Below, piece after piece: positions 36,035 to 47,848 of a stretch of DNA of 64,000 bases. Position 1 is the first letter of the stretch. Each line of letters starts with the position of its first letter. The position numbers were made by a program, and so were the translations under genes. Source of the DNA: Nectonema munidae. Its lineage: Eukaryota > Nematomorpha > Nectonematoida > Nectonematidae. Where the stretch lies: assembly GCA_030549495.1 (NCBI GenBank), contig JAUIRK010000144.1:124001-188000 (forward strand), read 5' to 3'. The notes below the pieces were generated by a model. That model searched no databases, was not told where the DNA came from, and worked only from the letters and a program-made list of their open reading frames with translations.

Positions 36035-36800
36035 TATCTAATAAAATATACCTACAAATTTTACATGAAATATATTTTTATATCAAGTCGGGCATGCTGA
36101 TTTCATTTTTGGACTTATTTTTGGAATTTAGAAATTGAAAATACCTATAAGTGTGTAACAAACTTGCGGTTTATTTTTAAAATCTGTCTCCGAGAACATT
36201 AATTAAAATTTTACATAAAATATACACGCTTTTATAACAAATCAACAATGTCAATTTCATTTATGGATTGTTTTTGCATTTAGAATTTGAAAATACTTAT
36301 AAGTGTAAAACAAAGTTGTGGTTTATTTCTAAAATCTGTCTTCGAGAACACTCATTCAAATTTTACATGAAATATACACATTTTCATATCAAATCAACAA
36401 TGCCAATTTTATTTATAGATTATTTTTGCATTTGAATTTAAAAATACTCATAAAGTTGCAGTTTATTTCTAAAATCTGTCTCCGATAACATTCTTTCAAA
36501 TTTTACATGAAATAAACGCATTTTCATATCAAATCAACAATGTCAATTTCATTTATAGACTATTTTGCATTTGGATTCAAAATTACCTATAAGTGTAAAA
36601 TAAATTTGCGGTTCACTTCTAAAAATTGTTCCCAAAAACAAAATTTGCGGTTTACATCTAAAATCCTACTACGAGAACATTCATTCAAATTTTACATTAA
36701 ATAGACACATTTTTATAACAAATTAAAAATACCAATTCCAATTATAGATTGTTTTTGGATTTAGAATTTGAAAATACTTGTAAGCGTGAATCAAATTTAC
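36035..36800 (+). repeat. Tandem repeat, about five units of about 150 bp
   Basis: Recurring phrases TTTTACATGAAATATACA, TCAAATCAACAATG, TTTGCATTTAGAATTTGAA and AAATCTGTCTCCGAGAACA at spacings of roughly 140-185 bp. The units are diverged, so the array is not recent. Confidence 0.82.
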
Positions 36801-38165
36801 AAATCAGGTGTTTTACATGTACCCATTTTAAAGTTGACTGAATCGAACAGTGATTTTTATTTTTTATAAAAATTAATCATACCTGTCAAAAAATCATTTA
36901 CATATGACATTTCAACTGAAATAAAGGACTTCATGGTTAAATAGCTATATGTAATTTATTTTGTCACAGACAAAATTGTATTGTTAAAACTAATACATTT
37001 TTCTTTACTTTTGATTTAGAAAATACTACATAACTATGAATTGATAAAAATTCTCTATCTATATCCCAGCAAAACTTATAAGAAAATTCATCTCTATTAT
37101 CTAAACTTTTTATACTTTGCGGAATACTTTTTCTTCTTGTGTCTATTGTACCGACTATAGTTAATCTTTTTTATAGAGCCAATCAGCTATCTCTATAGAG
37201 GTATACAAACGGTCGATGGTTAAATTTCGACCTCTCAAAGATAAATATGAAGTGATGATGCCTCTTATAAGTGTATAAGTTCTATATAATTTTTCTCAAT
37301 ATATACATCGTTGCCTTGGCAAAACTTGGATGGCATTTTCTGAAGAAGAGGGAGCCTACTTTATATATACAAATGTAAGAAAGTTTGAGAAGTTATAACT
37401 TCATTCCTCCGAAATAGAAACCTATCAAATTTTGCATATCTGTATATTGCACATATAAATGGAATATTCAAAGTTTGAAAAAATTCGAAAATATTATATA
37501 TAATATTTAAAAAACATGATGTAATCATGCAAACTCTATTTGAAATATATTTCACAATGTAATTTTCATTCTATAGTCTAAAAATGAAAAAAAAATTTTT
37601 GAACATAAATGTATGAATAAATTTTATAGTATAATGATGAGTATCAAAATTAATATTCGTGCTTCATTGGAAATTTTGATACTGAAAAAATTTGTTTTAT
37701 TATAGATTCCAAATAAAATCTAAACTTCAAAGAGAAATAAATTCATTTGTGAAATGACTAAAAATATGAATATATTCTTTGAAGAATAGCATGAAAATAA
37801 ATCATTCAAAAATCAGTACAATATATCTGACCGCAAACATACCACGATTAAAAAAGTTATAAATTAATCAAAAATGTAATAAAAAAACTTTTTATAACTA
37901 CATTAAAAAAGAGTTCATTTTTTATGTTGAGCTGTCACATGTCAATCAATTTTTTGACAGGTTTCGTTGATTTTTAAAAAAAATTAACGCGACCATCGTG
38001 TTCAGACACTTGAAAATGGGTATATATGTGTAAAAAATTTTGTATACCCGTTTAAACTAAAAGTTTCTTTTTTTAATTGAGCTGTCAAATATCAATCAAT
38101 TTTTGACAAGTTTGATGGATTTTTATAAAAAAAATAAATGCCACGATCAGATTCGCAATCAATCA
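36795..38165 (-). mobile_element. Degraded piggyBac element bracketed by inverted repeats
   Basis: A block at about 36795-36925 recurs inverted at about 37925-38060 (shared phrases TTTTTTGACAGGT and AAAATGGGTA). A second direct copy of the right block follows 150 bp later (GAGCTGTCA at 37929 and 38079). Between them lies a minus-strand piggyBac transposase remnant. I read the repeats as subterminal repeats of one old element, though no TTAA edges are clear. Confidence 0.55.
36970..37240 (-). pseudogene. piggyBac transposase core fragment
   Basis: Reads GRNLTIDRLYTSIEIADWL, LTIVGTIDTRRKSIPQ and, further on, KNVLVL. These match the piggyBac block around the second catalytic Asp (GRNVTMDNYFTS, L..VGTI..NRREIP) and the later KNVLVLS. 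Frame breaks lie within and the flanking domains are gone. Confidence 0.72.
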
Positions 38166-38224
38166 TTTAGTAGGTTTACGCCAAAATTTTGTAAAAATTT
38201 GCAATCATTCAAGAAAAACTGAGG

Positions 38225-38600
38225 TTAGGTCCGAGAGCCTGAAAGTTTCTCGGCCTATAACGGACGATTTTTTGACTAAAACGGACCTTTAAAATATAAA
38301 AAATTTTGAATTTGTGTTAAATTATTTCAAGTTTCATTTGGTCCTGACTAAAACGGACCTTTACATTTCGACATTTTTTCCTAAGGTAGACCTTGGTTGA
38401 ATTCGTGTGAAATCTTCGACTAAAACGAACCTTTGGAACGTCCGTTTTAGGCTGTAGGAGCTTTCATAATGGTCTTCGATCGTCCCTTTTAGGCTGTCAG
38501 GTCTGAGAGCCTGAAAGGGACGCCTATAACGGAAAATTTTTTTGACTAAAACGAACCTCTAAATTGTAAAACGGACCTTCCCAATTTTTCCCGATTTTTC
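38225..38600. repeat. Composite repeat with CCTATAACGGA motifs
   Basis: GAGAGCCTGAAAG plus CCTATAACGGA plus TTGACTAAAACG occurs twice 272 bp apart (38228, 38500). Between them is an inverted form (CGTCCCTTTTAGGCTG). A related piece (GGTCCTGACTAAAAGGGACC) lies at about 40948. The phrases resemble Tigger-type terminal motifs but no complete element is seen. Confidence 0.6.
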
Positions 38601-39388
38601 CCAAGGTACCCTCACAAGACGAGACTTATCGGTATAGCACTAAAGACGAATTAATGGCAAAAAAAACTCGACATGAATTATTGAAAATTTTTATCAAACG
38701 AACCAAAGAAAAAAGGAACTTTATTTTTAAAGAAAGTTCGAATTTTTATATATGTAATCTTTTGTTTGTTGTATTCTCAATTTATTTTGTTTTTTTAGTG
38801 GAAAAAAATTAGCTTTTTTTTCAATAAAGACAAAAATTTGACGAGTAAAAATTTTCAAATTTTTGTAAATGGCGTTAAGTCTCATATTTGAAAACAAAAT
38901 TTGTGATTTCGTTTGTTATGAAGCTTCACCATATTTACACACCTTTACATCTTTCTAATATGTAACTATAACCAAAAAAAGTGAGTATGTGATTTTTTCG
39001 TTATCATATGTGTCTGTAAGAACGTGTAATATTTTACATTTCTATTGTTTATAAACAATTTGTGGTTGTTCATCACTACGCCTCCTGCCTTTTTCTCATT
39101 TTGATAATTGCCTATGTGAAAAGGAGAATGCTTTTCTTATTTTTCACATATATAATGGCATGTTGGCATTTGGATACCATCCCTGATTATATATGTGGTT
39201 CTTATCGTTCTCATATGTGATACTGATTATTTATTATGAAAATAAAGACGCATTCAATGAGTACACTGTTTGCGACAAATATGAATGTAACGAAATATGA
39301 TCGTATGAATGAATAATGACATGCAAACTTACGATAATCAAATAAATATCAATATTGGTTTATTGTTCGATTTAACTTCATAACCAGT

Positions 39389-40090
39389 ATGACATTCGGT
39401 AGCAAACGCCAGTATTTTGTACAAACACTCTTAATGTCGAGCTTTTCCAGTTTTTCAAATGATAAAAGTTCTTCATCTTCCAACAGTTCCAGTTATACTT
39501 ACTCGTCGACTGATACTGAAGATAATAATATTTCTGACTCTCTTTTCGCCCCAGATGGAACTGAGTATTTTTAGACACCTGCAAGACTCAACCAAGGTTG
39601 ACCCGAAGACAAAACATTCATAATGCATCCTTTGGGTACTAAAAAGGGGGCTGAACGTTTGAGAAAATCCGTTCAAATATTTCAACTCTTTTTTACAAAA
39701 GAAATTATCCAATACATTTTTGAATGTACGTGTGTTCATTTGAAAGAAAATTACATGTAAGTTACTTCATTTCTATCCCCTTTCGCAATTAAATTGTTTG
39801 TTACAGGAGCTCTAGTCCGAAGTATGCAAACTTGAATTATTGCTATGAAAAATTTGAAATAAGTGATTTTCTTGCTTTCTTGGGATGCATAGCTCTTATG
39901 GGACAAGCAAGAAACCACCGTATTGATTTTAAGTATTTATTTTCTGAAAAGTTTGGAGAACCTTTTTTAGTTGCCTCAATGACAAGGGACATGTTTGATT
40001 TGATAACGTTTTGATAAGACTAAGAAAATAAATCATAGCTTCTGAAAAGTCATTCTCGCAATATGAAAGTCAAATCGTAAACATTTTGTT
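39389..40090 (+). pseudogene. piggyBac transposase N-terminal half, disrupted
   Basis: A serine- and acid-rich leader (MSSFSSFSNDKSSSS ... TDTEDNN) precedes VQIFQLFFTKEIIQYIFECT, then FEISDFLAFLGCIALMGQAR and EPFLVASMTRDMFDL. These match the piggyBac pattern F..FFT.E....I, FLG...L.G and F...M.R..F. A likely 50-bp intron (39757-39806, GTAAGT...TTACAG) separates the two parts. In-frame stops precede and follow, and the catalytic core is missing. Confidence 0.68.
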
Positions 40091-41273
40091 TAGCATATTT
40101 TATACAACGTAGCCTGGAACTCTGTGGAATAAACTATTGTCCCTCATAAAAAACGAAAATGAAATTTTTGAAACTTTTTCAGCATAAACATTTTTTTAGT
40201 TTAGATGGCGTTAATTATGTTGGAATTTTTACCAAGAAATGATATATTTTAACTTTCAAATTCGAAATTCTTTGGTTTTTTCACATGTTTCATAAAATGG
40301 AAACAATTTTTGTTTTGCCATTTTTTTAAAAATATTTGAAAAAAAATAAGGTCATTTTCACTCCTGAGCATTTTGTATACCTGTATTTAGAAGCACTCCG
40401 CTGTAAGAAAATTTACGTTACCTCATAAAGTGAAAATAGGCATACTGAATTGGTGATATATAAACGCAAAAATACATGATATTTACTGGCTGGGTTACAT
40501 ATATTTTTATAGGCAAAAACAAGGTTGAAAACTTGGATGGAGTAAAAAGCCATACTTCGTCTTTCGAGGGAGGTATTTAATATTTCCCTAGGGTGAATTT
40601 TTTGAAAATTTTTTTTTCTATATTATTCCTAAAGGAGGGAGGGTGCCATGGGATTATTTTTCCAATTTTTTTTCTATTTTCTATCAATTTAAAAAAAAGA
40701 TTTTAATGATCCCCTTTACCTAGAGATATAATATTCGGGTCTCTGGAGTAGTTTTTTATGCTGATTCCAGCCCTGCCTTCAGATTTTGGATCTCGCGTAT
40801 ATATCCCGAGATATTCGGTCCCGAAATCGCGAAAATTTTTATCTGAGGGACCGTGATCAATATTATAAGTGAATCTGATGTAGTTTTTGATGCTGATTCT
40901 AACGGTGCAATCAGTTTTTCAATATCTCCTACCGTTCGGGATCTACATTTGGTCCTGACTAAAAGGGACCTTTACATTTAGGCATTTTCCCAATGTTTTA
41001 GAGTCGATTCTAACTCAATTTTATGCGTAGATTTCGAATCTGCAATCAGATTTGAATATCTCTTATAATTACAAAGTTATGAACTGTATTAGTTTTTCAT
41101 ATATGTCAATTTGCGAATATTGCTGAAAATCGCTATACTTTGTATAGAGATACATAGGAAATAGGCTCAATATTTAAATTATTTAAAAATAATATTATTA
41201 TTACTATATAGTATTTTATATTTTTCATGATTCATTTTGTCTACAAGTTTGATATTCTGTATTCTGAGCTAGT
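40091..41273. other. Intergenic DNA
   Basis: No gene. It contains a less AT-rich stretch (about 40730-41000, with GATCTCGCG and CCCGAGATATTCGG) of unknown nature and a fragment of the CCTATAACGGA-linked repeat at about 40948. Confidence 0.4.
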
Positions 41274-41411
41274 TTAACCCATTTACGACCAATGTTCCTA
41301 TTTTGGAACATAAGTAATTTCATCTTCGTCTGCTTTTTTCAATGACTTTGAATATAAATCGTCTGCGTTTTTTTAGATATCGTCTGCTTTGCTTGGCCTT
41401 AAATGGGTTAA
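41274..41411 (+). mobile_element. piggyBac-type MITE, subfamily A (copy A2)
   Basis: 138 bp, TTAA at both edges. Palindrome core GTTCCTATTTTGGAAC at 41294-41309, 20 bp from the left TTAA. Three TCGTCTGC motifs at 41326, 41359 and 41380 (spacing 33 and 21 bp). It differs from copy A5 at one position by eye. Confidence 0.93.
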
Positions 41412-42105
41412 GTTAAATGCAATTATTAATGTTAAAATGAAATAAATTTTATACCAGACTGTTTTGATTTTTCCCATTTAAACAGAATGGCGTTTTGAAA
41501 ATCTGATATGGAGCTAAACAATGACAACTCTTCTTCCAGGAAAAAATATTTTTTTGCATAATCTGTAATTATATTTAAAAAGGTAAGAATTTATAAGTTT
41601 ATTTGTGCAAATATTTTCGTTTTGAAGCACCCATCTTTTTTCCAATATCCCTTACACTTTCTATAATCTTTGTATTTCGTCTTCAAAAATCGATAAATAT
41701 ATTTTAAATGAAGAAAAAGGGAAACTGCACATACCTTCAAGCTTATGTACAAAAACATAGTGTTGCCTTAGTTTGTTATGTTTTCGGCTACATATTTGAC
41801 AAGGCATTTTTTCAGAAGCGTCTCCTTTATTTACAACTTTTTGATATTTTAAAAAATTTCCAAAATTGTGTACAATATGTAAATGCCTCTTTATCTTACA
41901 AACAAGTTTACCACAAACTTTGTATCTAAATTTCTGAGAAAAACATTAATTTAATAGATAAACAATGGAGGAATATTAAATTATGTTACTTTTTCAGGCA
42001 TTAATGGTTAGAGTTATGATTAGGATTACTGAATTAAAAGCAAATTAGAACTTGAAAAGCTTATAAAAAAATATATATTTACATTAAATATGTAAGTTAA
42101 TATTA
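41412..42105. other. Intergenic DNA
   Basis: No recognised gene. A 73-codon open frame at 41708-41929 (KKKGNCTYLQAYVQKHS...) matches no family I know. Confidence 0.4.
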
Positions 42106-42395
42106 AAAATTTTAAAATTCCGAAATTTTGGCACCCATGATAACCAATTAAATAACAATTAAAGTAAACAAATTAAAGTTAATAAACATTCATTAAGTTA
42201 GTATTAGTTAAAATAACATTTCGAAATTTCGGCAGATGGTAATTATTAAGAAAATTTTAAAATTCCTAAATTTTGGCTCACGTGGTAACCATTAAAATAA
42301 CAATTAAAGTAAACAAATTAAATTTAACAAACTTTCATTAAGTTAGTATTAGTTAAAATAACATTTCGAAATTTCGTCACATATGGTAATTATGA
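42106..42395 (+). repeat. Tandem duplication, two units of 145 bp
   Basis: The block AAAATTTTAAAATTCC ... CATTTCGAAATTTCG occurs at 42106-42250 and again at 42251-42395 with few differences. Confidence 0.9.
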
Positions 42396-42714
42396 AGAAA
42401 TTTGAAATTTTTTGATTTTATAAGTCTGCTTTTGTTAAAAAGGTTTTTTTAATACGATTAAAATTATTTTTTCAATGTAAAACATTAAATATTCAAATAT
42501 TACTTAAATAAAAAATTTAATTTTGAAAAAGAAACTTTCAAGTCTAACTATTGAATTTGTTTAAAAAATTTGAAAAAACGAATTATCTATTCATAATGTT
42601 TTACATTTTTAAAAATTCCATAAAAATAAACCTAAAATATTTTGGAAAAACAAGAAAAAAGAGCAAAAAAAGTTCAAAATAGAAATATAATTAGATGAAA
42701 ATAAAAAACGGTCA

Positions 42715-43045
42715 GACTAAACACCCCAAAATAGGGCAAATAATTTTAAAGCATTATAAAAAAAGATGGTTAAACTAAAAACCCCAAACACACCAAAATA
42801 ACCCCAAAGCATCCCAAAACACCACAAAATGTGTTTTGGGATTATTAGTCTAACCCTTTTTTTGTAGTGCTTTTGAACTATTTGGCGTGTTTGGGGATGT
42901 TTTGGCGAATTTTGAAGTGTTTTGGGATGTTTTGGGGTGCTTTCTGTTATTTCTGGGTGTTTCGAGGTTTTTATCTAACCCTCTTTTTTGTAGTGCTTTA
43001 GAATTATTTGGCTTGTTTTGGGATGTTTTGGTGTGTTTATTCTGA
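42715..43045. repeat. Inverted minisatellite of CCCAAAACA-type units
   Basis: The left part is built of CACCCCAAAA / ACCCCAAACACACCAAAAT units. The right part, after a centre near 42830, is built of the complementary TTTTGGGGTG / GTGTTTTGGGATG units. TTTTTTTGTAGTGCTTT flanks recur (about 42858 and 42985). The two sides can fold back on one another. The minus strand gives a repetitive reading frame (KTSQN-type) that is not a gene. Confidence 0.8.
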
Positions 43046-43952
43046 TCCAATAAAAAATACTATGTATTGTTGGACTTCACAAAATGAAGTTTATTTTATA
43101 ACCAATTATTCGTATATTATTCTTACAGTACGACCATATTTCTCTTTTAGGTTTCAGATTTTTAAAAAAAATTACAGAATATACACAGGCTAGTCATAGT
43201 ATTTATAAACACAATGCCTCAATAAACGATGCAAAATATTCAAACAAAAATATAAATTTGTTGCTTTAAAAGTTAAAATGTGTATATACTTTTGAATTAA
43301 TTAAGTCGTTATTCAAATTGAAGTTTTTGAAATTAACTTAAAAATCAAAAATACTGATGTTGATTCAAACATTGAAAGAGATTTAGTACAAAACTATACA
43401 GAATAGTTTTTAAAGTCTAGAAGTTTTGTAGCCACGACATTTTGTATATATATATAAGATTTTTTGTACTGTTTCACTGCATTTTATACCAAAAGTTTTT
43501 TATCACTATATTTTAGAGTGTTTCATACCAAAGAAAATTCGTTATTATTTTTTGACATTTTCACGTTAAAACAATTTTAGTCGTGTTCTTAACGTTTATA
43601 TTTAAGATGTTTTGTAGCCTTTGTTTTGTTATTTCTCCCATAACAATATGTTAAAATATATAAAAAAAAAGCATGGTTATACTCATAACAATATGATAAA
43701 ATTGAGTGCAAAATGCCTTTAAATGGATAAAATTTTCAAAATGGAAATTGAAATTTAGGGTACAAAACATTAGGAGCACTAAATTTTTTGAAACTTGTTT
43801 ATACATAGTTTCATTTTTTCGCTATTTATGAATGAAAAATGTAACTGATAAATATTAAAAATAAAAGATTACTTTGAAAATGTAAAAAGTAAATTCAAAA
43901 AGTGTATAATTTTTTATTTATAAAGTGTAGTAGTGAAAAAGAAAACTTTGTA
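43046..43952. other. Intergenic AT-rich DNA
   Basis: No gene recognised. Terminal repeats of the adjoining piggyBac element were looked for here and not found. Confidence 0.4.
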
Positions 43953-45790
43953 TCATTTTTCGTGAAAATCTTTGAAACACGATATGTGCAAAGTAACATC
44001 ACATTTTGAGAAAAAGTTTTGAGATTTACATACTGCACATCTAGTCCTTTTGATTTTCTTTCCTAAAATGTGATTTTGCCCATCAAATCGAGCTTCATTG
44101 CAAATTCTCAATGCTACTGGTTTCCGGCCAAATCTTTTTGATGAATTTTTATTGCTATACTTTTGTAATGTTTCCATAACAACGTCTCTTGTAAAGTCAA
44201 GGAAGCTTTTTTTCGATTCAAATTGAATAATATTGAAGCGTTGTAAAGTGAAGCTGGTAATAGAAAAACTACTAAAGGAAAATGCCATTTCTTAGACCTG
44301 ATTGTTGGTCTATATAAAGACAGCAAATAATTCATCGAGTCTGTAAATCGGAAAAATTCGAATCGGGAGAATTCGGAATCGGAACTTCAACTTTTTTCTC
44401 AAAGCAACATTCCACCGTTTTGCTTTTTTCAAAGGATAAAACTGTTGACATTAGAGATAACAATGCCAATAGTTGAATTATTATTTACTTTTGAAAAAAA
44501 ATTTGTTTGCTTTTTGTTTAAACCACACTTTTTGGCCCCATCTTTTCTTATCATTCCGGTGCATAGAAATTCCCTTTTATTTAGTTCTTCTAACAGTTTT
44601 ATAGATGTGAAGTAATTATCTATAAACAAATGCTTATGCACACATTGCTGGTCTAATAAATTTAAAACTACATTTGCTCCCAACCCAAGTTTTTCATTGT
44701 GTAAATTTTGAAAGCCACTCTTACCCTGATAAATTTCAACGTTTTTGAGATAGCCACAATCGAGATTAACCCATTTAAGACCAAGCAAAGCAGACGATAT
44801 CTAAAAAAAACGCAGACGATTTATATTCAAAGTCATTGAAAAAAGCAGACGAAGATGAAATTACTTATGTTCCAAAATAGGAACATTGGTCCTAAATGGG
44901 TTAAAACAAAATACTTTATATCCATACCGTATTGGCTTATTTCTAACCTCTTGTTTTATGCCACAACCAGAGCTCCCAAAGTACGGAACTATTGTTTCGT
45001 CGATGTCAAAATATTTAAAAGAAGGAACATGCTTATCAAATAAAACCCTCAAACTGTCAATGATAAGTCTTATTTTAGTTATTTTATCTTTGGTAGACAA
45101 AAAAAATCTGATTTGTCTGAGTTTTATCATTAAAATAAATATATTTCATAATCTATGTAAATCTATTTCTAGACATTGCCTCTGAAATAGCCTGATTATG
45201 AGTATCATTACTACTCTCCCAATACATAGACTTTGTTCTACATTTCACATAACCACTTAGAATTAGTATGCAAAAAACAATTTTATTTCATTTCTATCTA
45301 TACTAAAATTTACACCTTTAAAACGAGCATAAACGGTGGAATATTCTATAATTTTATCTAATATTATATTATTGAAAAAAAAAGAATTCGAATACTTCAG
45401 AAGCTGATGAATAGGTATGAGAAACACTTTGTTCTGATTGAGCAGCTAATTCAAACTTTTGTAGTAAACATAAATTCATTATCTCTCCATCAATCCAATC
45501 ACCCTGATTTTGTTCACCCATAATTAAAGGTTGTGGACTTTGATCCCAAAAAACAAGTTCCGCTTCTGCTTCAAGCATGTTTTTAGAAAAATTGTCAAAT
45601 CATCGTTTTCATCATCATCCGAATCTTCTTCAGTATCAAAATTGTTAGTATTTAGGCACGGAGGAGTAATATATATCATGAAAGTGCCTTGACATTCGTC
45701 TTGTGTTCGATTTAGAGCATCATTCAAGCTTAGCTCAACTCGGCCTTCCATAATGAAAAAACTTGAAATAATGATAAAGAAAACAAACAC
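43953..45790 (-). pseudogene. piggyBac (PGBD3-like) transposase, near full length, interrupted by a MITE
   Basis: DDD transposase that cuts and pastes at TTAA. From the N-terminus: probable start MEGRVELSLNDALNR (ATG at 45751), acidic tract TEEDSDDDENDD, then MYWESSND and AMSRNRF in the 45130-45370 interval. Catalytic Asps: FDIDETIVPYFG, LFIDNYFTSIKLLEEL and FTDSMN, followed by RPTIRSKKWHFPL. The C-terminal Cys/His module is RCAVCKSQN...CDVTLHISC. MITE A3 (44766-44904) splits the gene between GYKVFCF and LDCGYLKNVEIYQGKSG. Other frame changes and stops show it is dead. All domains are in the right order, so it was a complete copy. TTAA edges of the element were not found. Confidence 0.85.
44766..44904 (-). 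mobile_element. piggyBac-type MITE, subfamily A (copy A3), inside a piggyBac gene
   Basis: 139 bp with TTAA at both edges. Palindrome core GTTCCAAAATAGGAAC at 44869-44884, 20 bp from the right TTAA. Counting only one TTAA, the host frame reads straight through (TGT TTT AAT CTC GAT), so the insertion used a TTAA native to the transposase gene. Confidence 0.95.
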
Positions 45791-46846
45791 AAATGTGTAT
45801 TATATTTAAAACCTTTTGGACCGGAAAAGCAACGTAGCAGATAATTTATAACACATGAATTTTTGTCAAAAAAACGGAAATAACATTTGATTTATTGTTA
45901 GCATGCGCCAAATTTTTGCTCATGTTTGACACAAAGAAAAATGTATTGTAAGATGAATGATAAAAAAAATTGTATGATCGCCTGCCTTTATTGGACTGTA
46001 AGCAAAGTAATACGTGTCATGTTTGAATGAAAGTAGTGCATGTTGGAGGTATACACTTTTATATTGATCAAAAAATTGTGCGATACAAACATGCAGAATA
46101 CATAGATTATGTCATATGATCAAATAATTCGTCTGTAAATATTCGAAAAATAACATGAAAAGCTTATTTTTTCAGCATACACTTTTTGTACACAGTAATA
46201 TCCACTGTTGTATTTTAATGCAACACAATAAAACAAAAGAAAAGTTAATGTGATAAATCAAAATATTCAATGAAAGTTTTTCATCTGTAAAATGTTTCAA
46301 CTATTAGCAACACTTTACTTTAGTTTCCATAAAAACCAAACAAAAGTTTTTCAGAAAATCGTAATTTGAGTTAGAATGTTGAGATTTCAAAAATTCAAAT
46401 AAAAAAACAATTTATTTCAATGGTTGGTGCCCCTTTGAAAAGCATATTAAATACTTCATATTCAAGAAACATACTTCTAAATACATATTTTTAATTTTTG
46501 AAAGACAAAAATAGTCTGCTTCTAGATTGTATTATGGCTTAAAAAATATTCCAAATACTTCAAAATTTGATTGACGATTGAAAAATAGTTTTGATCTAGA
46601 TGTTTCTTTCGAAGCAAGGGGTCTACTTAATGCTTTTAAAGACTATTCTTCAATGTTTGTAAAATGCTTACGGTTGAAAAGTTTCTTAGTGTAATGAAGC
46701 CTGCTAATGACTACCTCCAAGTAAACTACATTTTCGAAGTTACATGAATAGTGCACTATACTAATTGATTTAGAAAGAAAGTAATAATATCATTATTGGG
46801 ATAAGTTTGGTAGAAGATTTGGTGAAAGTTTTGTTAGAATTCAAAG
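45791..46846. other. Intergenic AT-rich DNA
   Basis: Nothing recognised. Confidence 0.4.
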
Positions 46847-47566
46847 ATGAAGAAAAATTCATTAATCAAGAAAATGAGATTTTATGTTGACAATTCCATT
46901 TCCACAGATAATATTTTTGATATTTTCGATGATAACGCAAAAAAAAACAGAACATTTCGTATTCTCTACGATGAAACCTTACAATTGATTCTAGAGGAAT
47001 TTGACAACAGGTTTGTTTTTCGACAAATGTTCATCCTTTTAATTGTTTTTTCAGGTTTAATGAAAAAAACTGCACAATAATGAAAGCACTTTCATATTTA
47101 TCCCCTAAAAGTGTAGGATTTTTGGAATATGAAAAACTGAAACCTTTGATATCCCATCTACAAAATATATCTCAGCAGATTTTTTCGGAACTTAAAGTTG
47201 GAAAATAATATATTAAAAAAAAGATACAGAAAGAATCTAACGTTATTGATGTTTTTGAAGTACTCGAACCAGTTAAAGAAGTATTTTCTAACATATATAA
47301 ACTATGTGAAGGTATTTTAAAGCAATTTTGTATTATGTAAAATGACTCTTATTCTCCTTCAGGCCTTTTTACGCTAGGTTCGGGTACAGCAGTTTGTGAA
47401 AGAAGTCTTTCAACCTTGAACAGGATTATGACCCCTCGTAGAAAATCCATGAAACCGTCTAGAAGAAACAATTTAATATTTTTTTCTTTTATGAAAGAAT
47501 ATACTAAAAAAATTGACAGAAAAATTCATAATTTTTATTCAAATAGAAGAAGACTTACATTTTAAA
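46847..47566 (+). pseudogene. hAT transposase C-terminal part, disrupted
   Basis: Starts within a KKNSLIKKMRFYVDNS stretch. A possible short intron lies near 47310-47362 (ending CTCCTTCAG). It then reads GTAVCERSFSTLNRIMTPRR and SRRNNLIFFSFMKEYTKKID. The ERSFS block is the hATC dimerisation signature. Stops between 47080 and 47300 interrupt it. The fragment at 35643 is a second copy. Confidence 0.7.
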
Positions 47567-47827
47567 GAAGTCATCAATTTCTTACTTTTTTGTTTTTCAA
47601 GTTAAAAACTTTTTGCAAAATTATATAAATTTTAGAAAAAATTTCTCATTTGTTCTTAGTGAAACTTTTTATTTTCAAGAAATGAAGATCTCATTTTTTT
47701 TGTGTTGTTAGTTTTTGTTGCCAAATAAATTCAGAAGCTGAAGAGGGAGGTAAGAATTGCAAACTTTACTGATTGGAGTAAACTTAACTAATAAGTTTTT
47801 TTTAAAATTAATCAGACTCCAACTTTG

Positions 47828-47848
47828 CCCCCCCCCCCCCCCCCCCCC
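47828..47848 (+). repeat. Poly-C run, 21 bp
   Basis: Twenty-one consecutive C in a region of about 70% A+T; homopolymer length is error-prone in assemblies. Confidence 0.95.

Noticed and set aside
42850-43050. KTSQN-rich open frame
   Set aside because: Produced by the inverted CCCAAAACA minisatellite; no gene context.
44861-45130. Separate 89-codon gene ending FRTNVPILEHK
   Set aside because: Its last part is translation of the inserted MITE; the rest is piggyBac transposase.
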